Assembly: GCA_963082975.1 (NCBI GenBank)
Contig: OY720344.1
Coordinates: forward strand, 29,051,172-29,115,171
Direction: 5' to 3'
Source of the DNA: Labia minor
Taxonomy: Eukaryota; Arthropoda; Insecta; Dermaptera; Spongiphoridae
Length of the DNA: 64,000 bases
This document shows positions 1 through 11,760 of the stretch, one piece after another. A program made the translations under genes and the position numbers. The notes below the pieces were generated by a model, which saw only the letters and a list, made by a program, of their open reading frames with translations, was not told the origin of the DNA and did no database searches. Numbering within the stretch: position 1 is the first letter of the stretch; each line of letters begins with the position of its first letter.

Positions 1-298
1 TATATATCTATTGATATTTACAATATCTCAATTGATCTTATTGGCCTTTTAAACTTTGAAAACATTCACATTACGGCTATAATTTAATACTATTAATTTT
101 TAAGATTATGTGAGTAAATTATTTTAATTAAGAAAATTTGATCTCATAATTGGATTTTCACGTTAGATTTTAATATATAATATATTTTTTAATATTATTT
201 TTATAGTAGTTTAGTGTTATGCTAATTTTATATTTTATTTTTATTTTGTTTACTCTGATTTTTTTTAAAATAAATTAATAACATTTAAAGTAGCATAA
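1..298. other. AT-rich sequence, nothing recognised
   Basis: Low-complexity A+T-rich DNA upstream of the first LINE fragment. I see no gene, RNA or element end. Confidence 0.6.
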
Positions 299-644
299 AA
301 AAATTAATCGAGGCAGGAAAATTGATGGGGTTTGAAATTAATAGTGATAAGACAAAATAATTAGTATCAGAGAGAATAATATTTGCAAAGAATTTAAATC
401 GAGGTTGCAATCGGGAAATTATTATCAAAGGGGATCAAAATTATTAAATTATAGGTCATAAAATAGAGAAGGCTGGGGCCGACAGGGCACATGGCTAGCA
501 TGGGAGAGGAAAATATATTGGTGGGAGTTCGATTGGAAAACGTCCGTTTGGAAGACCAATTGTGAACAGGGTGGACAATGTAGGAAGGAACGTGAGAGAG
601 ATAGGATAGGGTAGGAGTTAGATGGTTATAGCTCAGAATAGGGA
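299..644 (+). mobile_element. RTE-like LINE fragment, C-terminal part
   Basis: A decayed piece of the non-LTR retrotransposon that recurs at 3892, 10050, 11435, 32851, 35155, 44660 and 46886. It aligns by eye with the region downstream of the reverse transcriptase catalytic loop and with the C-terminal part, which reads roughly as ARMGEEN...GKRPFGRP...R.VDNV in the 44660 copy's frame. Internal segments are missing and stop codons are frequent, so it cannot code. It stops short of the usual LINE 3' end and passes straight into a Helitron 3' terminus sharing the bases around CACTCGG. Confidence 0.75.
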
Positions 645-716
645 CACTCGGGGGGGTACAGGGGGCGGAGCCCCCGTCTAGGTGTGAAGAGCGCCGAGGG
701 CGCTCTGATCAGCTAG
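645..716 (+). mobile_element. Helitron 3' terminus (family HelA)
   Basis: The segment has the GC-rich palindromic block GGGGGCGGAGCCCCC, then a stem-loop with arms GAGCGCC and GGGCGCTC, then seven bases and the terminal CTAG at 713-716, followed by T. A hairpin close to a CTRR end and insertion before T are hallmarks of Helitrons. Only the last 70 or so bases are present. Other HelA ends lie at 5074, 11082, 32398 and 46692. Confidence 0.85.
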
Positions 717-3354
717 TTAATAATAAAAAAGAAAAATAATTTTGAAAGAAAATTTAATTTCAAAGTTTTGAAACCACATTCTTTATTATCTCTTAATATT
801 TGCAATTGATTATCTAGAACAAATATGCAAGCAAGGGTCACCCACCCATCTACCCTCATTAATTAATATTAGTATGATGATTTATTGCATATATTATAAA
901 AGCATTAAGCTTAAATAAATTTAATCTTCCTCATTCATTTATTATTATAGGTATATTTATTTTTAAAATAAAATGATTTACTATTATAGATGCCCAGTAT
1001 AAAGTTTCATAATAAAACTTTTCTCTATAAAATTATATATTATAAATTAAAAGATGTGAAAACTCCTTGAAATAGGTATCATAATATTATTAAGATTGAT
1101 CAATATAATTTACTTATATCATCTACTTTTTTATTTTAATTTTAGAAACATATCAAATTTAATCTCAGAATTTGTATTTTACTGGCATTCACCGGTTGAA
1201 TTGTTTAAAATTTAAAATTCTCTAGGACATAGACCAATATGCAGAATTAAATAAAATTATTTGATCATTTATTGAAATTTAATAATTTACATTTTCAAAT
1301 ATCAGAATTTAAATTCCTCAACAATATAAATTAACGATTAAAATTCTTGGGCATTTTAAAAATAATTACCTACGAAAATGATTTGTTTTTCTAATATTTC
1401 TATTAGTCAATTTTTTTTTCTTAATGATAAATCAAACCTTTTAAGTAAGTGAAAGTATTAAAAATTACAAAACAAAAATTTTATATGGTGAAGTTGCACA
1501 TTCATTTTTAGTTATTTCTTATTATTACTATTATTACTATTATTATTATTATTATTATTATTATTCATTTGAATAAATAATTATGTTTTGTGTATTGATT
1601 ATATTACATTTTGATGAATGATGTTTATTCTTAACCTGTTCTGTATATCGATTTTGTTTATATACTTATAATACAATATTTACTTGAACAAACTCATTGT
1701 TCATTGCCTCCACATCTGCTCCCAATTTTGATAAATGGTTGGTAAACATTACACGAAGAAAACCTTGAAAGTGAATGGGATCAATCGGACTAAACAAGAA
1801 GAGTACCTACGCAAACCTACGGATCTCTCATAAATTCACAGAAACTGTAAACACTAAATAATATAATTACCAGAAATTAGTAGGAATTAAATAAAACATT
1901 CATTTTTATAATTAAGATATCTAGATAAATACATCAACAGTATATTATTATTCCAATCACCGGTGTATGGAAAGAATTAAATAAATTAACTTATCATCTT
2001 AAGGACAGATTCTATTAAAAAAGTAATTTATCATAAATCCTTGTAGATTTCTTTAAAAAAAAAACAATCCACCCATAGACAAAAGATTTCTTTCGTTGTA
2101 CTTGACAATTATTATTTATTTGTTCAATTAGTAGCACTTAATCTGATAGTATCTATAAATTATTTATATGAAGCATTTCCTTTTCGATATTATTTCCATC
2201 ATTGATTTAAATCGATTTCATCTGAACAATTATTATTTCTTCTCCCTCCACATTTCAGTCAATCTAATTTTTTTTTATTATTTTAAGTTTATTTAATTAA
2301 TGAGATTTTCTAATGAGACAATCTAATTTTTAATTTTTTTTTATATTTAATATATCTTTAATTATTGATTTTTTCTTTTATCTGAATGAATGATTCTAAA
2401 CACATCCTTTCTTAGTATTCCTCCCACACAAAGATCATTACTTTTCATACACCCACATCCACATTACAAAGGTTGAAATCGTTATTTTTTTTCAAATGAA
2501 CTCAAAAGTCTTTCCTAAAATTATAATTAGATTCATACACCAATCATTCATTGCTTTAAATCATTTCATTAATTCACAATTTAACAATTAATATTACTTA
2601 GAGGGATTTAATTTATTCAACATCCAAAGATTACAAAATGTCATATTTTATAAAATTTTTATTATTTTCTTGTTGAATGCATTAAAAAGAAATGTATTTT
2701 TAAACAATTCAAATTATTTATTTAATTACTCTTTATTTTTTAGTATACAAATCTAGAATATAATAAAAAAAATAATAATAATATAATATTAATATTTCAA
2801 AAATATAAATTCAATTCGTTTAATAACAAAACTATAAAAAATATTATTAATAATAAGTTTTTTAATATATTTGGAACTCATTATGATAATTAGAGGTTTA
2901 TGTTTATGAATCAAAACAAAGTGGTTTTGTTTTTAATAGAGTGTGCGTGTTGCATATCCACATCGTCAAAGGGGCTACTAGTTGGATAATGGTACAAAAA
3001 TATTACTGTTCTGTATAATAATTCTGACAACATTAATTAGTTTCATGATTCATTAACTATAAAATAAAATTTATCATTTTAATAATTTATTACATTTCAT
3101 AAAAGTCTACTTGCTAGAGAGAAATAATCTTAAATTTTTATCAATAAAATAGTAGATATTCATGAATGTAAAGAAAAAGCATTGAAGATTTTAAATTTCA
3201 TTAAACAAACTAATGTAAGAATATAAATAATATATACTTAAATATATAAAATATATAATTTTATAAATATATTTATTACTATTTATTATTATCGATCGAA
3301 GAAGGTTAAATCACTGAAAAATGACGGAGACTACTTAACAAAGAATTGCATAAC
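717..3354. other. AT-rich desert
   Basis: No recognised gene or element. It contains an (ATT)n microsatellite near 1521-1565 and many homopolymer runs. The segment near 1740-1835 is somewhat more complex but codes for nothing I recognise. Confidence 0.6.
1518..1566. repeat. ATT/TTA microsatellite
   Basis: Imperfect trinucleotide array of TTA units, with interrupted units at its left end. Confidence 0.9.
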
Positions 3355-3583
3355 TAACGCGCGTGACCATTTATTTTTTTCCTAAAAACGGGACATTTTT
3401 TTAATTTTCGGTTATAGTTTGGGGAGGCTATGAAGAAAACGTATATTTTTCATTATTTCTGTTTATTAAAATGAAAATAACTGAAAAATATAGTAAATAA
3501 TGTAACAATAACTTAGTATAATAATAATAATAAATTTAAAATAAGGGACATGCTACCTGAAAACGGGACGTATGGTCACTTTA
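3355..3583. mobile_element. hAT-type MITE with GTGACCAT ends
   Basis: A 229-bp element whose ends are imperfect inverted repeats (TAACGCGCGTGACCAT on the left, ATGGTCACTTTA on the right). Further in, both ends carry the motif CGGGAC, inverted. It is flanked by the perfect 8-bp duplication TGCATAAC (3347-3354 and 3584-3591), as expected of hAT elements. The subterminal GTGACCAT is shared with the 2.4-kb element at 20517-22965. No coding capacity. Confidence 0.8.
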
Positions 3584-3591
3584 TGCATAAC

Positions 3592-5073
3592 CTTTATGGA
3601 TCTTTAAACATAGAATGATAATATCAATAAAAAGAGATTGGGTGCAATATATGGCTAGAAGTTGTGGGGAAATACTGCCTATAACTTTGTTTAAGACGAG
3701 GACAATTGAGAAACGAGAAGTTGACTGACCGAACAGTATGCTGAATATATGAAGGGGTTACATTAAGAAATTGAGAGCAATTAAGAGAATTGAATGGATG
3801 AATATCAGAATAGTCCTTTCTGCAGGTTAATTTAAAATACATTTATGCTTAATTATGAATGTAAATGTAATTTAAAATTTTTGTTTATATATGCGGCCAA
3901 GAACTTTCGAGTTCCGTAGAACCACAGATATATATATATTTATATATATGTTTATTTAAAACAATTTCATATACTTGGTATACATGATATACGTATTAAT
4001 TAAATTTAAAATCAGAAAAAATAAAATTTAAATTTTATTTTAATGTTTATAAATTTTGCTTCAGAATTACTTCACTTTACAGGATTTTAATATATATATA
4101 CATACTATATATTTTAAGTTATACTATATTTTAAGTATATATATATGGTATTTTAATATACATATATAAATAGTACACTACATAGTACATATTTTAAAGA
4201 TTCCATTGAACATAATTTCACCGTTATTAAATTCAAGTAGTACTTTTCATTTTTTTCGTTTATTAAAATTAATTCATCTCCGAGTCTTTCGCTATTTGAA
4301 TAGACAATCGTTGAATCTATAGAAAATTTGTTTGAAATCATTTTCGAATGACTTCTAAATGGGTAATTAATAAAAAGCTTTTTAATAAGTTAGAACATCA
4401 AAGTCTTTTGTTTAATCCACTCTTTTCATTTAACCTTTGACAATTTCCAAGTAAATAGGATTGGAAAGGAAATTAACCTCTCTTCAACAAAAGAACAATA
4501 ATAAAATAATGCTCTCTACGACATAATGTGTGTGTCTAATGATTATAGTAAAATCGATGCCCCAGTTACGTGTCCCCACCTCGAAAACATTCCATTTCCA
4601 CTAATCATTTCTCCAATAAGAGGGAAAAGAGTTAAGAATTTAAATTAGAGAGATCTGATATTAATGTTCCTCCAGTAATTAAAAGGGCATTCAAAATAAA
4701 ACAAAGCAATATAGAAATGAAGGAAAAAGGGTGTGCACACAATAAAATTTTCGGATGAATGATGAGAGTTTTTTTTACTTCTGATTATATGACAATTATT
4801 ATTTGCATTAGCATAATGGCTATAGTCCTGGTCCAATGAACTTGAAGAATGAAGGATTGAACCTTACTAACTTTAATAAATTAATAAAAATTTAATAAAA
4901 AACAAATTAACGAGTTATAAAAAAATCAATTTTCTATTAAATTATATAATTTAAAATAAAATTTTTTCGATATTACAGTCTTACGGTCTTAAGTCCTTCC
5001 AAATAAACAATTTTTTTCTTTCAAAAGAAATTAAATTAATTAAGTAATGAAAATTAATTCATATTTATTTATT
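3592..5073. other. AT-rich desert with a LINE scrap
   Basis: Apart from the LINE tail at 3892, the stretch holds AT microsatellite tracts (about 3928-3950, 4090-4170) and short chance reading frames. None resembles a known protein. Confidence 0.55.
3892..3930 (+). mobile_element. LINE 3' tail scrap
   Basis: About 40 bases matching the end of the LINE at 44660: the codons for the final AAKNFRV, then GTTCCGTAGA and a CACAG motif, followed by a TA-rich tract. It fits an extreme 5' truncation, common for target-primed LINE insertions. Confidence 0.75.
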
Positions 5074-5215
5074 CTAGCTGCTCAGATCACCTTCGGCCCT
5101 CTTCGGACATAGACATGGGCTCTGCCCCCTTTTCCCTCACAGTCAAACATAGAATTTGGTTGATAGTCTATGTAATTGGTTTTATTTATATGATTTCAAT
5201 CAGTAGTATATTATA
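5074..5215 (-). mobile_element. Helitron 3' terminus (HelA), diverged
   Basis: On the minus strand this reads through the GGGGGCAGAGCCC block, a weakened GAGGGCC hairpin and CAGCTAG at 5074-5077. The interior matches the subterminal ACCAAAT and GATTGAAA motifs of the copy at 31815-32398. The base after CTAG is A, not T, so the end or flank has mutated. Confidence 0.7.
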
Positions 5216-5568
5216 ACATTAATTTCCTTTTCACGTTCTTATTTATTTGTTAATTGGATCATTAAATTAATTAAATATTTTATTGTATATGTTATTATAT
5301 ATTGGATTATAATATTCGTTAATATTTATTTTGATATTCGTTTTTTATTATCATTTATCGTATATATTGAACAATTTTTATTATAATGAAATTTAGGGAA
5401 ATCTAAAGTTAAAGACTTGAGATATTTTATAAACTTATAGCTAACTTTTTAATTCAAAATTTAATTCAAATATTGTTATTAATTAGATATTGATAAAATT
5501 TATAACCTATGTTCAAATAGAGGTAATGTATTGTGAGGTAATTTCATAGTAATCGGTTCACACAATTT

Positions 5569-5975
5569 TTACCGACCGACGATAGAAAGGGAGGTATTGT
5601 TTTCACACCAAATCTCACATGTGGAGATTTTTACATATCTCCACGAATCATGCATTTTCTTAACAGAAAAAAGAATTTTTAGCATGATGTCTGTCCGTCC
5701 GTCCGTATAGATGTGTACAGCCTGAACAGCTCAACCGATTTTGATGAAATTTGGTTTAAAATTATATCCAGCCATTCATGACGTCACAGCCTGGTCTTGC
5801 ATATATATTATAAATAAAATAAAATTAAAAATGTTTATATTTATTACTTATGTATGCCTATCTGTTTTTTATTACATTAATAGATATATTAAAATTATTT
5901 GAAATTGTTTCTGTAGCTGGAAATTAATTTACTTCAAACCGTCGGTCGGTTCGGACCTGGCCACAGGTCAACTTA
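5569..5975 (+). mobile_element. R1 HINE-like element, copy a (deleted)
   Basis: Begins TTACCGACCGACG and ends with CGTCGGTCGGT, the hairpin GACCTG-GCCA-CAGGTC and CAACTTA. It keeps the first head module and the GTCC microsatellite. About 200 bp, including the second head module, is missing at about 5755, where GAAATTTGG joins TTTAAAATTATAT directly. See 41024-41646 for the full-length description. Confidence 0.85.
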
Positions 5976-7518
5976 TTAGTCTACAACTTCACAAATTCCC
6001 GGATAGACAAAAATACATACAGACATACATAAAAAATTTTATAGTTGGATTATAGAGGCCATGAAGATATGTAAAAAATTTTAAATTCTGAGCAATGTGC
6101 AGTCAAAAAAACCTTATATATATATATATATTAATAGAAAAAAAGAAGATTTATCAAAATTCCATTTGTGTAATTTGACTGAAAATTGAACACAAAAAAA
6201 TTCCAGTTTACTTTTAAATAAATTTATTTTATATAATCTTTTTTATTATATAAATAAAAAGATTTTAATATAAATATAACTATTTTAAAAGATGATTTGA
6301 TATGTTAAAAAATGAAATAAAAAAAATAATAAAAAGATTAAAAAAAAGATGTAGTAGAGGAAATTAAAACAATAGCACCTTTTCATGTCATCCAAAAGCA
6401 CAGAAGAAAAGCTCGAGAGTTTTCAAGTGTACAAAAGCTTTAGAAAAAACATATTGTTCGAGCAAACAATGAGAGTACCACAACACCTGCTTGAATCTAT
6501 GTACCTATCTATACATCAAAATAGATTTTTTTCTCAGATAATCATTTTATTCACATAATATATCAATTTTCGTTAGGGGTATGAAATTAATCCATCACCA
6601 CTCTTGAATGAAAAGACAATGAAAGTTCTAAAATTGCGAGGGTGTAGAAAATGACATCACGTAAGAGAACAAATTTGATTATATTATTTCAAACATATCG
6701 TGTATATAAATTTGATTAAATTTCTACACTATTATAAATTATATATTTTAATTATTTTCAGATATTTATAGAATGGGAAATTGTAAGTTTTGTGTTTTTA
6801 TTTTATTTATTTAATTATTTATTTAAATTCTGCAAAGGGAATAAAAAATATTTATATAAATTTAAATATTTTAGTTAAATGTTTATTAATGACTGATGGG
6901 TTAAGAATAACTAAAAATTTAAGTAAATTTATATTTTTAATATAAAATTTACTAAGTATTAATTAGTCTTAATAGTTTGTAGTTTTAATTTTAATTTGTA
7001 GATATTGAATTAAATAAGATAAATAATGATAGTATAGGTCCTTAGAGAGTGGTTCCAAAATACATATTGCCAAATTGGATCTCTAACAAACCTATGAGAC
7101 ACGAGCTCATTTTTGATGACAATCTTCAAAGCGAAAAAAATTCATAATTCAAATATTTATCTTTAATAATAGTCAGAGTTGGTTATTAATAATAATCTTA
7201 ATGTTAATAATAATTAATAATTTTTTTCCGAAACAAATTTAATTCTGAGACAAACTTCAGCGCCAATACAGTCCCTAATTTTAATAATATAATAATAATA
7301 ATATAATTTTAATAATATCTTTTTTTTTTTAAAAATTTTTTACTTTTGTGACACGCCACAAATATTATGTTTATATTTTGGCCACAATTTACCATTTATA
7401 AAGGTTCTAGATTAGATTTACATATTAGTGAGCCTTAATTATATTTTATTAAATTGAAAGAAACTTTTTAATTAAAATTTTAATCTTAACAATATCAGGC
7501 TCGGAGTTAATAACATGT
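5976..7518. other. AT-rich desert
   Basis: AT-rich DNA with a TA tract at 6116-6131. The part near 6360-6500 is of higher complexity but contains no reading frame I can assign. Confidence 0.55.
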
Positions 7519-7848
7519 AACTATTTAGTTGATATATGAATTGAAATGTTGATTCATGACATCACTTTTATCAATTTATAATCTAGTATTTAAGTTAACA
7601 ATTTCTAACATTAGTGCACACTCCATAGTATAAATAGTATATATTCTACATAGTACATATTCTATTCTACATATTTATATATCATAAACAATTTTTTTTT
7701 AATAAAATTATATTCTCAAATTTATTGAATATTAAGTTGAAGTTAAATATTTAGTTGATATATGAATTTAATTATTACATAACTTATAATCTATTATTAA
7801 AGTTTTGTTAACAATTTCTAAAATTAGTGCACACTCTATACTCTATAG

Positions 7849-8312
7849 CAGAGGTTCTTAATCTTATGTACTCTGCGGACCCCCACTTGAAAAAATTTTT
7901 TTTGACGGACCCCATTCCAACTTTAGGTACTTTACGTCATTTTATTAGTTAATTTCTGGCTTACGATCTCATAAGAACAAGGATATATGATGGATATTTC
8001 TAACAGTGATTGGTGAATAACGATTTTTTTGCATATTGTAGAACACATTTTATTAGAAATTATAATATTGAAGAAAGAAAATTCTGCTAAATATGAAGAT
8101 GGAAACGGTAGCAATAGTTTCTTGCACATTTCGTTGAATTTGGGTATTTGATCTCTGTTTCCTCACAAAGCCATGCCATCGCTTCTTTTATATTAAATAA
8201 AGTTTTAACCGACTCATCATTTTCTCGTGCACCTGTACGATGGCTTTGCGGACCCCCAGTAAAGGCTTCGCGGACCCCCAGGGGTCCGCGGACCACAGTT
8301 TAAGAACCTCTG
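7849..8312 (-). mobile_element. hAT element remnant (ZBED5/SCAND3-like transposase tail)
   Basis: The ends are the perfect inverted repeats CAGAGGTTCTTAA and TTAAGAACCTCTG, flanked by the 8-bp duplication CTCTATAG (7841-7848 and 8313-8320). Together these place it in the hAT superfamily. On the minus strand two overlapping frames give a transposase C-terminus: one with VKTLFNIKEAMAWL (within 8087-8296) and, after a frameshift near 8115, one with LLLPFPSSYLAEFSF (within 7932-8129). The second resembles the hAT dimerisation-region motif of ZBED5/SCAND3-like proteins. At 464 bp the element is far shorter than an autonomous hAT. The N-terminus and catalytic core are absent, so it is a dead, non-autonomous derivative. 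Confidence 0.88.
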
Positions 8313-8328
8313 CTCTATAGTATTATAC

Positions 8329-8530
8329 CAGTAATGGCGAACTTCAGACACTGACCCACCCAAGCTTTTTAACTGACCTACACTTTGATTTTTATAAATT
8401 TTTTATAAAAAAAAAGGTAAGATGCTTTTGCGATTCTGAACACACATTTTTACTTAGTGCCCACGAGCTAGATCTAAAAAAAGTAATGATCAAAATACGA
8501 CCCACTTCTCAAAAAGGTTCGCCTTCACTG
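8329..8530. mobile_element. hAT-type MITE with CAGTRAWGGCGAAC ends
   Basis: A 202-bp element with ends CAGTAATGGCGAAC and, inverted, CAGTGAAGGCGAAC. The candidate 8-bp target duplication is TATTATAC (8321-8328) against ATTTATAC (8531-8538), six of eight matching. The interior shows ACTGACCCACC and its relative GTGGGTCG near the other end. No coding capacity. Confidence 0.75.
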
Positions 8531-8606
8531 ATTTATACTATACTTATATTCTACATATTTTTATATTTTTTTTATATATCATGTACAATTTTTTTTTTAA
8601 TAAAAT

Positions 8607-9273
8607 ACTTTTAATCATCCTCTCAAATTCAAACATATCTTATAAATTTGTAATGTTTATACAATTTTTTCAAATATGAAATCATTATTATATTTAATTA
8701 ATGAATTGATTTTATAAGATATTTAGCAGGACACGAGAATTAGGTTCTAATATAAATTTTAAAATATTAGTAAAAAAACAACAGAATTTGAATAACCTTT
8801 TTGGAATCTAGAAAAAGAGAGAGACAATTGTTTTAAAATTTATTGAATGATTTATTGAAATAATCACTTTGTTTTTTATCTTAAGTTTCAGGATCTCTTT
8901 ACTTTATTTTACTTCACTTTATTCAATTAATTATTTTTATATCTTTATTTATCATTATTTATGAAAGTATAACAAATATAATTAATGACAGCAAAGTTTT
9001 CTTAAAATTATCTATTGAACTGAATTCAAGAAAAACATGGCGCAATGTTATTGAAGTTGTTAAAAAGTGCAAATAAAACATTAATCAGGGTGACATCTTC
9101 TAAAACATATCTGCAATCATTCCTTTTATAAAAATTTAATTTATCATTTAATTTTTCGGATAACTGACATAAGAAGGTAATTAGATATCCGTTGAAAAGA
9201 CACTATTAATTTGAAAAGTCATTATAAATGATAATTATGACTTAATTATATAGTCTATACTGTTATTCATTAA
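8607..9273. other. AT-rich, nothing recognised
   Basis: No gene, RNA or element boundary that I can support. Confidence 0.5.
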
Positions 9274-9640
9274 TCTATATATATAAAGGAGAGTGTTTGT
9301 ATGTATGTATGTATGTATATATGTATATATGTATGTAATTTGTTTACTTTTTTGCTGTCATAGAAACAAACAAAAAAGAAATTTCCTACTTAACCGACAC
9401 TTTACCGGTAATTTAGAATTATGAACATCAAAAAATAAGAAACGATTTCTATGAAATTACATCACAATATTCTTATATATCTCTATGGTAACATAGGCTA
9501 TAGATTTTATTAATATCTAATTCTAATCAATAACCGCAGAATTTAATTTTTTAAAGTTTATATAGTTCTCTGTGTTGTTCATTCAAGAGCCAGGCGTGGC
9601 CCACTGACTGGCGGACTCATTTTACACAATGTATATAACT
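9274..9640 (+). mobile_element. Helitron-like 5' terminus, second family
   Basis: Starts TCTATATATATAAAGGAGAG followed by a TGTATGTATG-rich segment, very like known Helitron 5' starts and like the HelA start at 31815. A possible 3' side is a GCCAG/CTGGC stem near 9589-9612 and a CTAG at about 9638-9641. That spacing is longer than usual, so the right boundary is a guess. Confidence 0.5.
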
Positions 9641-9649
9641 AGCAATCAA

Positions 9650-10049
9650 AGAATTATTATAAATTTTAACTTTTTATTTTAAATTCTAATATTCAAATAT
9701 CATTTCAATTAAATAATTTATTCTAAAAGTTCTCATTTTAATTAATATAATAAAATATTTAAATCATATTTAACTTAAATTATTTTGTATTTATTCTTTC
9801 TATATTTGAATACTTCTTTTATTTTAAGGGAGGGAATTAACTATGATCTAAAAAAATTAATTAATCTTTAGTTTTATCAATACTTTTATACCGTTAATTT
9901 TTATAAATTGTCTCAAGTCTCTAACTTTGCATTTTCTAAAATTTTATATAATTAAAAATATTCAATAAAAATCAAGCAATGAAATTAAAATATCAAAATG
10001 AAATGATCAAGAAATATTATACTCTATTATAACATATACAATACTTATA
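9650..10049. other. AT-rich, nothing recognised
   Basis: AT-rich DNA up to the LINE fragment; no supported feature. Confidence 0.5.
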
Positions 10050-10855
10050 ACTATAGGCGGAGGAAATATTAGACGATATCATTGCGGGTTCATGCCAAAT
10101 CGATCAACATTAATTAAGATATTTTCATTATGACAGATATTAAAAAAACAGCGAATTCGATATCTATGTTCACTAATTATTTGTAGACTTTAGTAAAACC
10201 TACGCATGACTCAATAGATCCGGATAAACTTTTTCAAATTTTGATCTTAAAATATATCTTGAAGGTAGTAAAGAAAGAGTAAGATGCGGAAATCAATTGT
10301 AAAATATTAGGTGACCCAGACGACTTAAATATAATAGGAGATTCGGCAATTGCAATTACAGATAGCGAGGAAAAATTAATCGAGGTAGGAAAAGAGATGA
10401 GGTTTGAAATTAATAATGATAAATAAATATATTTAGAAACAAACAGGAGCAGTATTAACATACAAAATGTAGAATTTGAATATGTAGAAAAATTGAATGT
10501 AATCACGAAGAATAATAATATTTGAGAAGAATTTAAATCGAAGTTGCAATCGGGAAACGCCTGTTATCATTCAGTAAAGAGGCTTATCTCATCAAAATTA
10601 TTATAAAAGGGAATGAAAATTAAAATATATAAAACAATTATTTTGTCTGTTGTATTATATGAGTGTGAGACATGGTCTATGATCTTAGGAGATGAGAGTG
10701 GATTCAGAGTATTTGAGAATAGGATTCTTCCCAGCATTTATGGGCCAAAGATGAGGACACCAGGGAATGACGTAAGAAAGATGGAACAGAGGCTCAGGAT
10801 AAGAACACTTGGAGAAATGTAGTTGTAGCTGCCAAGAACTTTCGAGTAGATAGTT
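10050..10855 (+). mobile_element. RTE-like LINE fragment with RT core
   Basis: The reading frames, broken by stops and shifts, cover much of the reverse transcriptase domain. CGFMPNRST (about 10084-10110) corresponds to the conserved CGFRxNRST block. It is followed by an FVDFxKA-like segment (about 10180). The catalytic loop appears as DPDDLNIIGDS near 10315-10345, where YADD is expected, so the Y and A are lost. An intact frame at 10613-10822 encodes the IYKTIILSVVLYECETWSM block. After MRTPGN the sequence is joined out of register, so a middle segment is deleted. It ends near the usual LINE tail and is followed 50 bp later by a Helitron 3' end. It is a pseudogene. Confidence 0.85.
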
Positions 10856-10904
10856 ATAACATATTCAATAAAAATATATATAATTAATTTACTGATTAAA
10901 TTAA

Positions 10905-11082
10905 AATATATTTTAAATAATCACACAATAAGAAATGAATGTTTTATGTTATACATTGATTGAAACAAAATGGATGAAAACCTTTTACTACTTTCAACCA
11001 AATACTATGTACAACTCGGGGGTACAGGGGGCGGAGCCCCCGTCTAGATGTGAAGAGCGACGAAGGAGCTCTGAGCAGCTAG
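10905..11082 (+). mobile_element. Helitron 3' part (HelA)
   Basis: Contains the subterminal GATTGAAACAAAATGGATG, also seen in the 31943-32398 copy. It then has GGGGGCGGAGCCCCC, a degenerate GAGCGAC/GGAGCTC hairpin and CTAG at 11079-11082 followed by T. The 5' end is missing. Confidence 0.85.
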
Positions 11083-11760
11083 TATTATAATACAAAGCAT
11101 CAAAATTGAGTTAATTAAACATAATTTCGAAAATATTTGAAAGAGAATAAATATTGAGATGGAATTATATTTTCTAATCAAGTCTAGAACAAAAAGAATT
11201 CAAAATTTCAATAGGTATAGTATTTTATTTTTTAATAATTAATCATTTGAAAAGCAAACTCATTTCAACTAAATCTTTTGATAAAATATATTATATACAT
11301 GTATTAAACTCAAAATTGAAAGACAATAATAATTTAATAATATAATAGTCTAAATATACTAATAATTAACTCAAACATGAACTGATATATAAAAATATCA
11401 TTTGTATGATTAACTTAATGAAATTCCGATTCAACTTTGTCTTAAAGGTAGTAAAGGAATGCGGGAATCAATTGCCAGAATCTTTCGATATTCGGAATGG
11501 GTTAAAACAAGGAGAAGCATTATCACCAATTTTATTGAATTTAATACTGGAATATGTGATTCGACAAAAAATTTAAATACTTAGGTTCTTTAATCACGAA
11601 ATATAATTGTATTGGAGAAGAATTTAAATCGAAGTTGCAATCGGGTAACGTCTGTTATCATGCAGTAAAGAGGCTAATTTCGACAAAATTATTATCAAAA
11701 GGAATCAAAATTAAAATATATAAATGAATTATTTTTCCGGTTGTTTTATATGGGTGTGAG

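Larger units (their letters stand above)
7519..8606. repeat. Tandem duplication of an AT-rich unit
   Basis: Unit 1 (about 7519-7714) and unit 2 (about 7747-7848 plus 8321-8328 plus 8531-8606) share the order TTTAGTTGATATATGAATT, TTAACAATTTCTA, TAGTGCACACTC, then TATTCTACATA and a T9-10 tract. Unit 2 is split by the two hAT elements at 7849 and 8329. Unit 1 therefore acts as an uninterrupted reference for both insertions. Confidence 0.8.
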
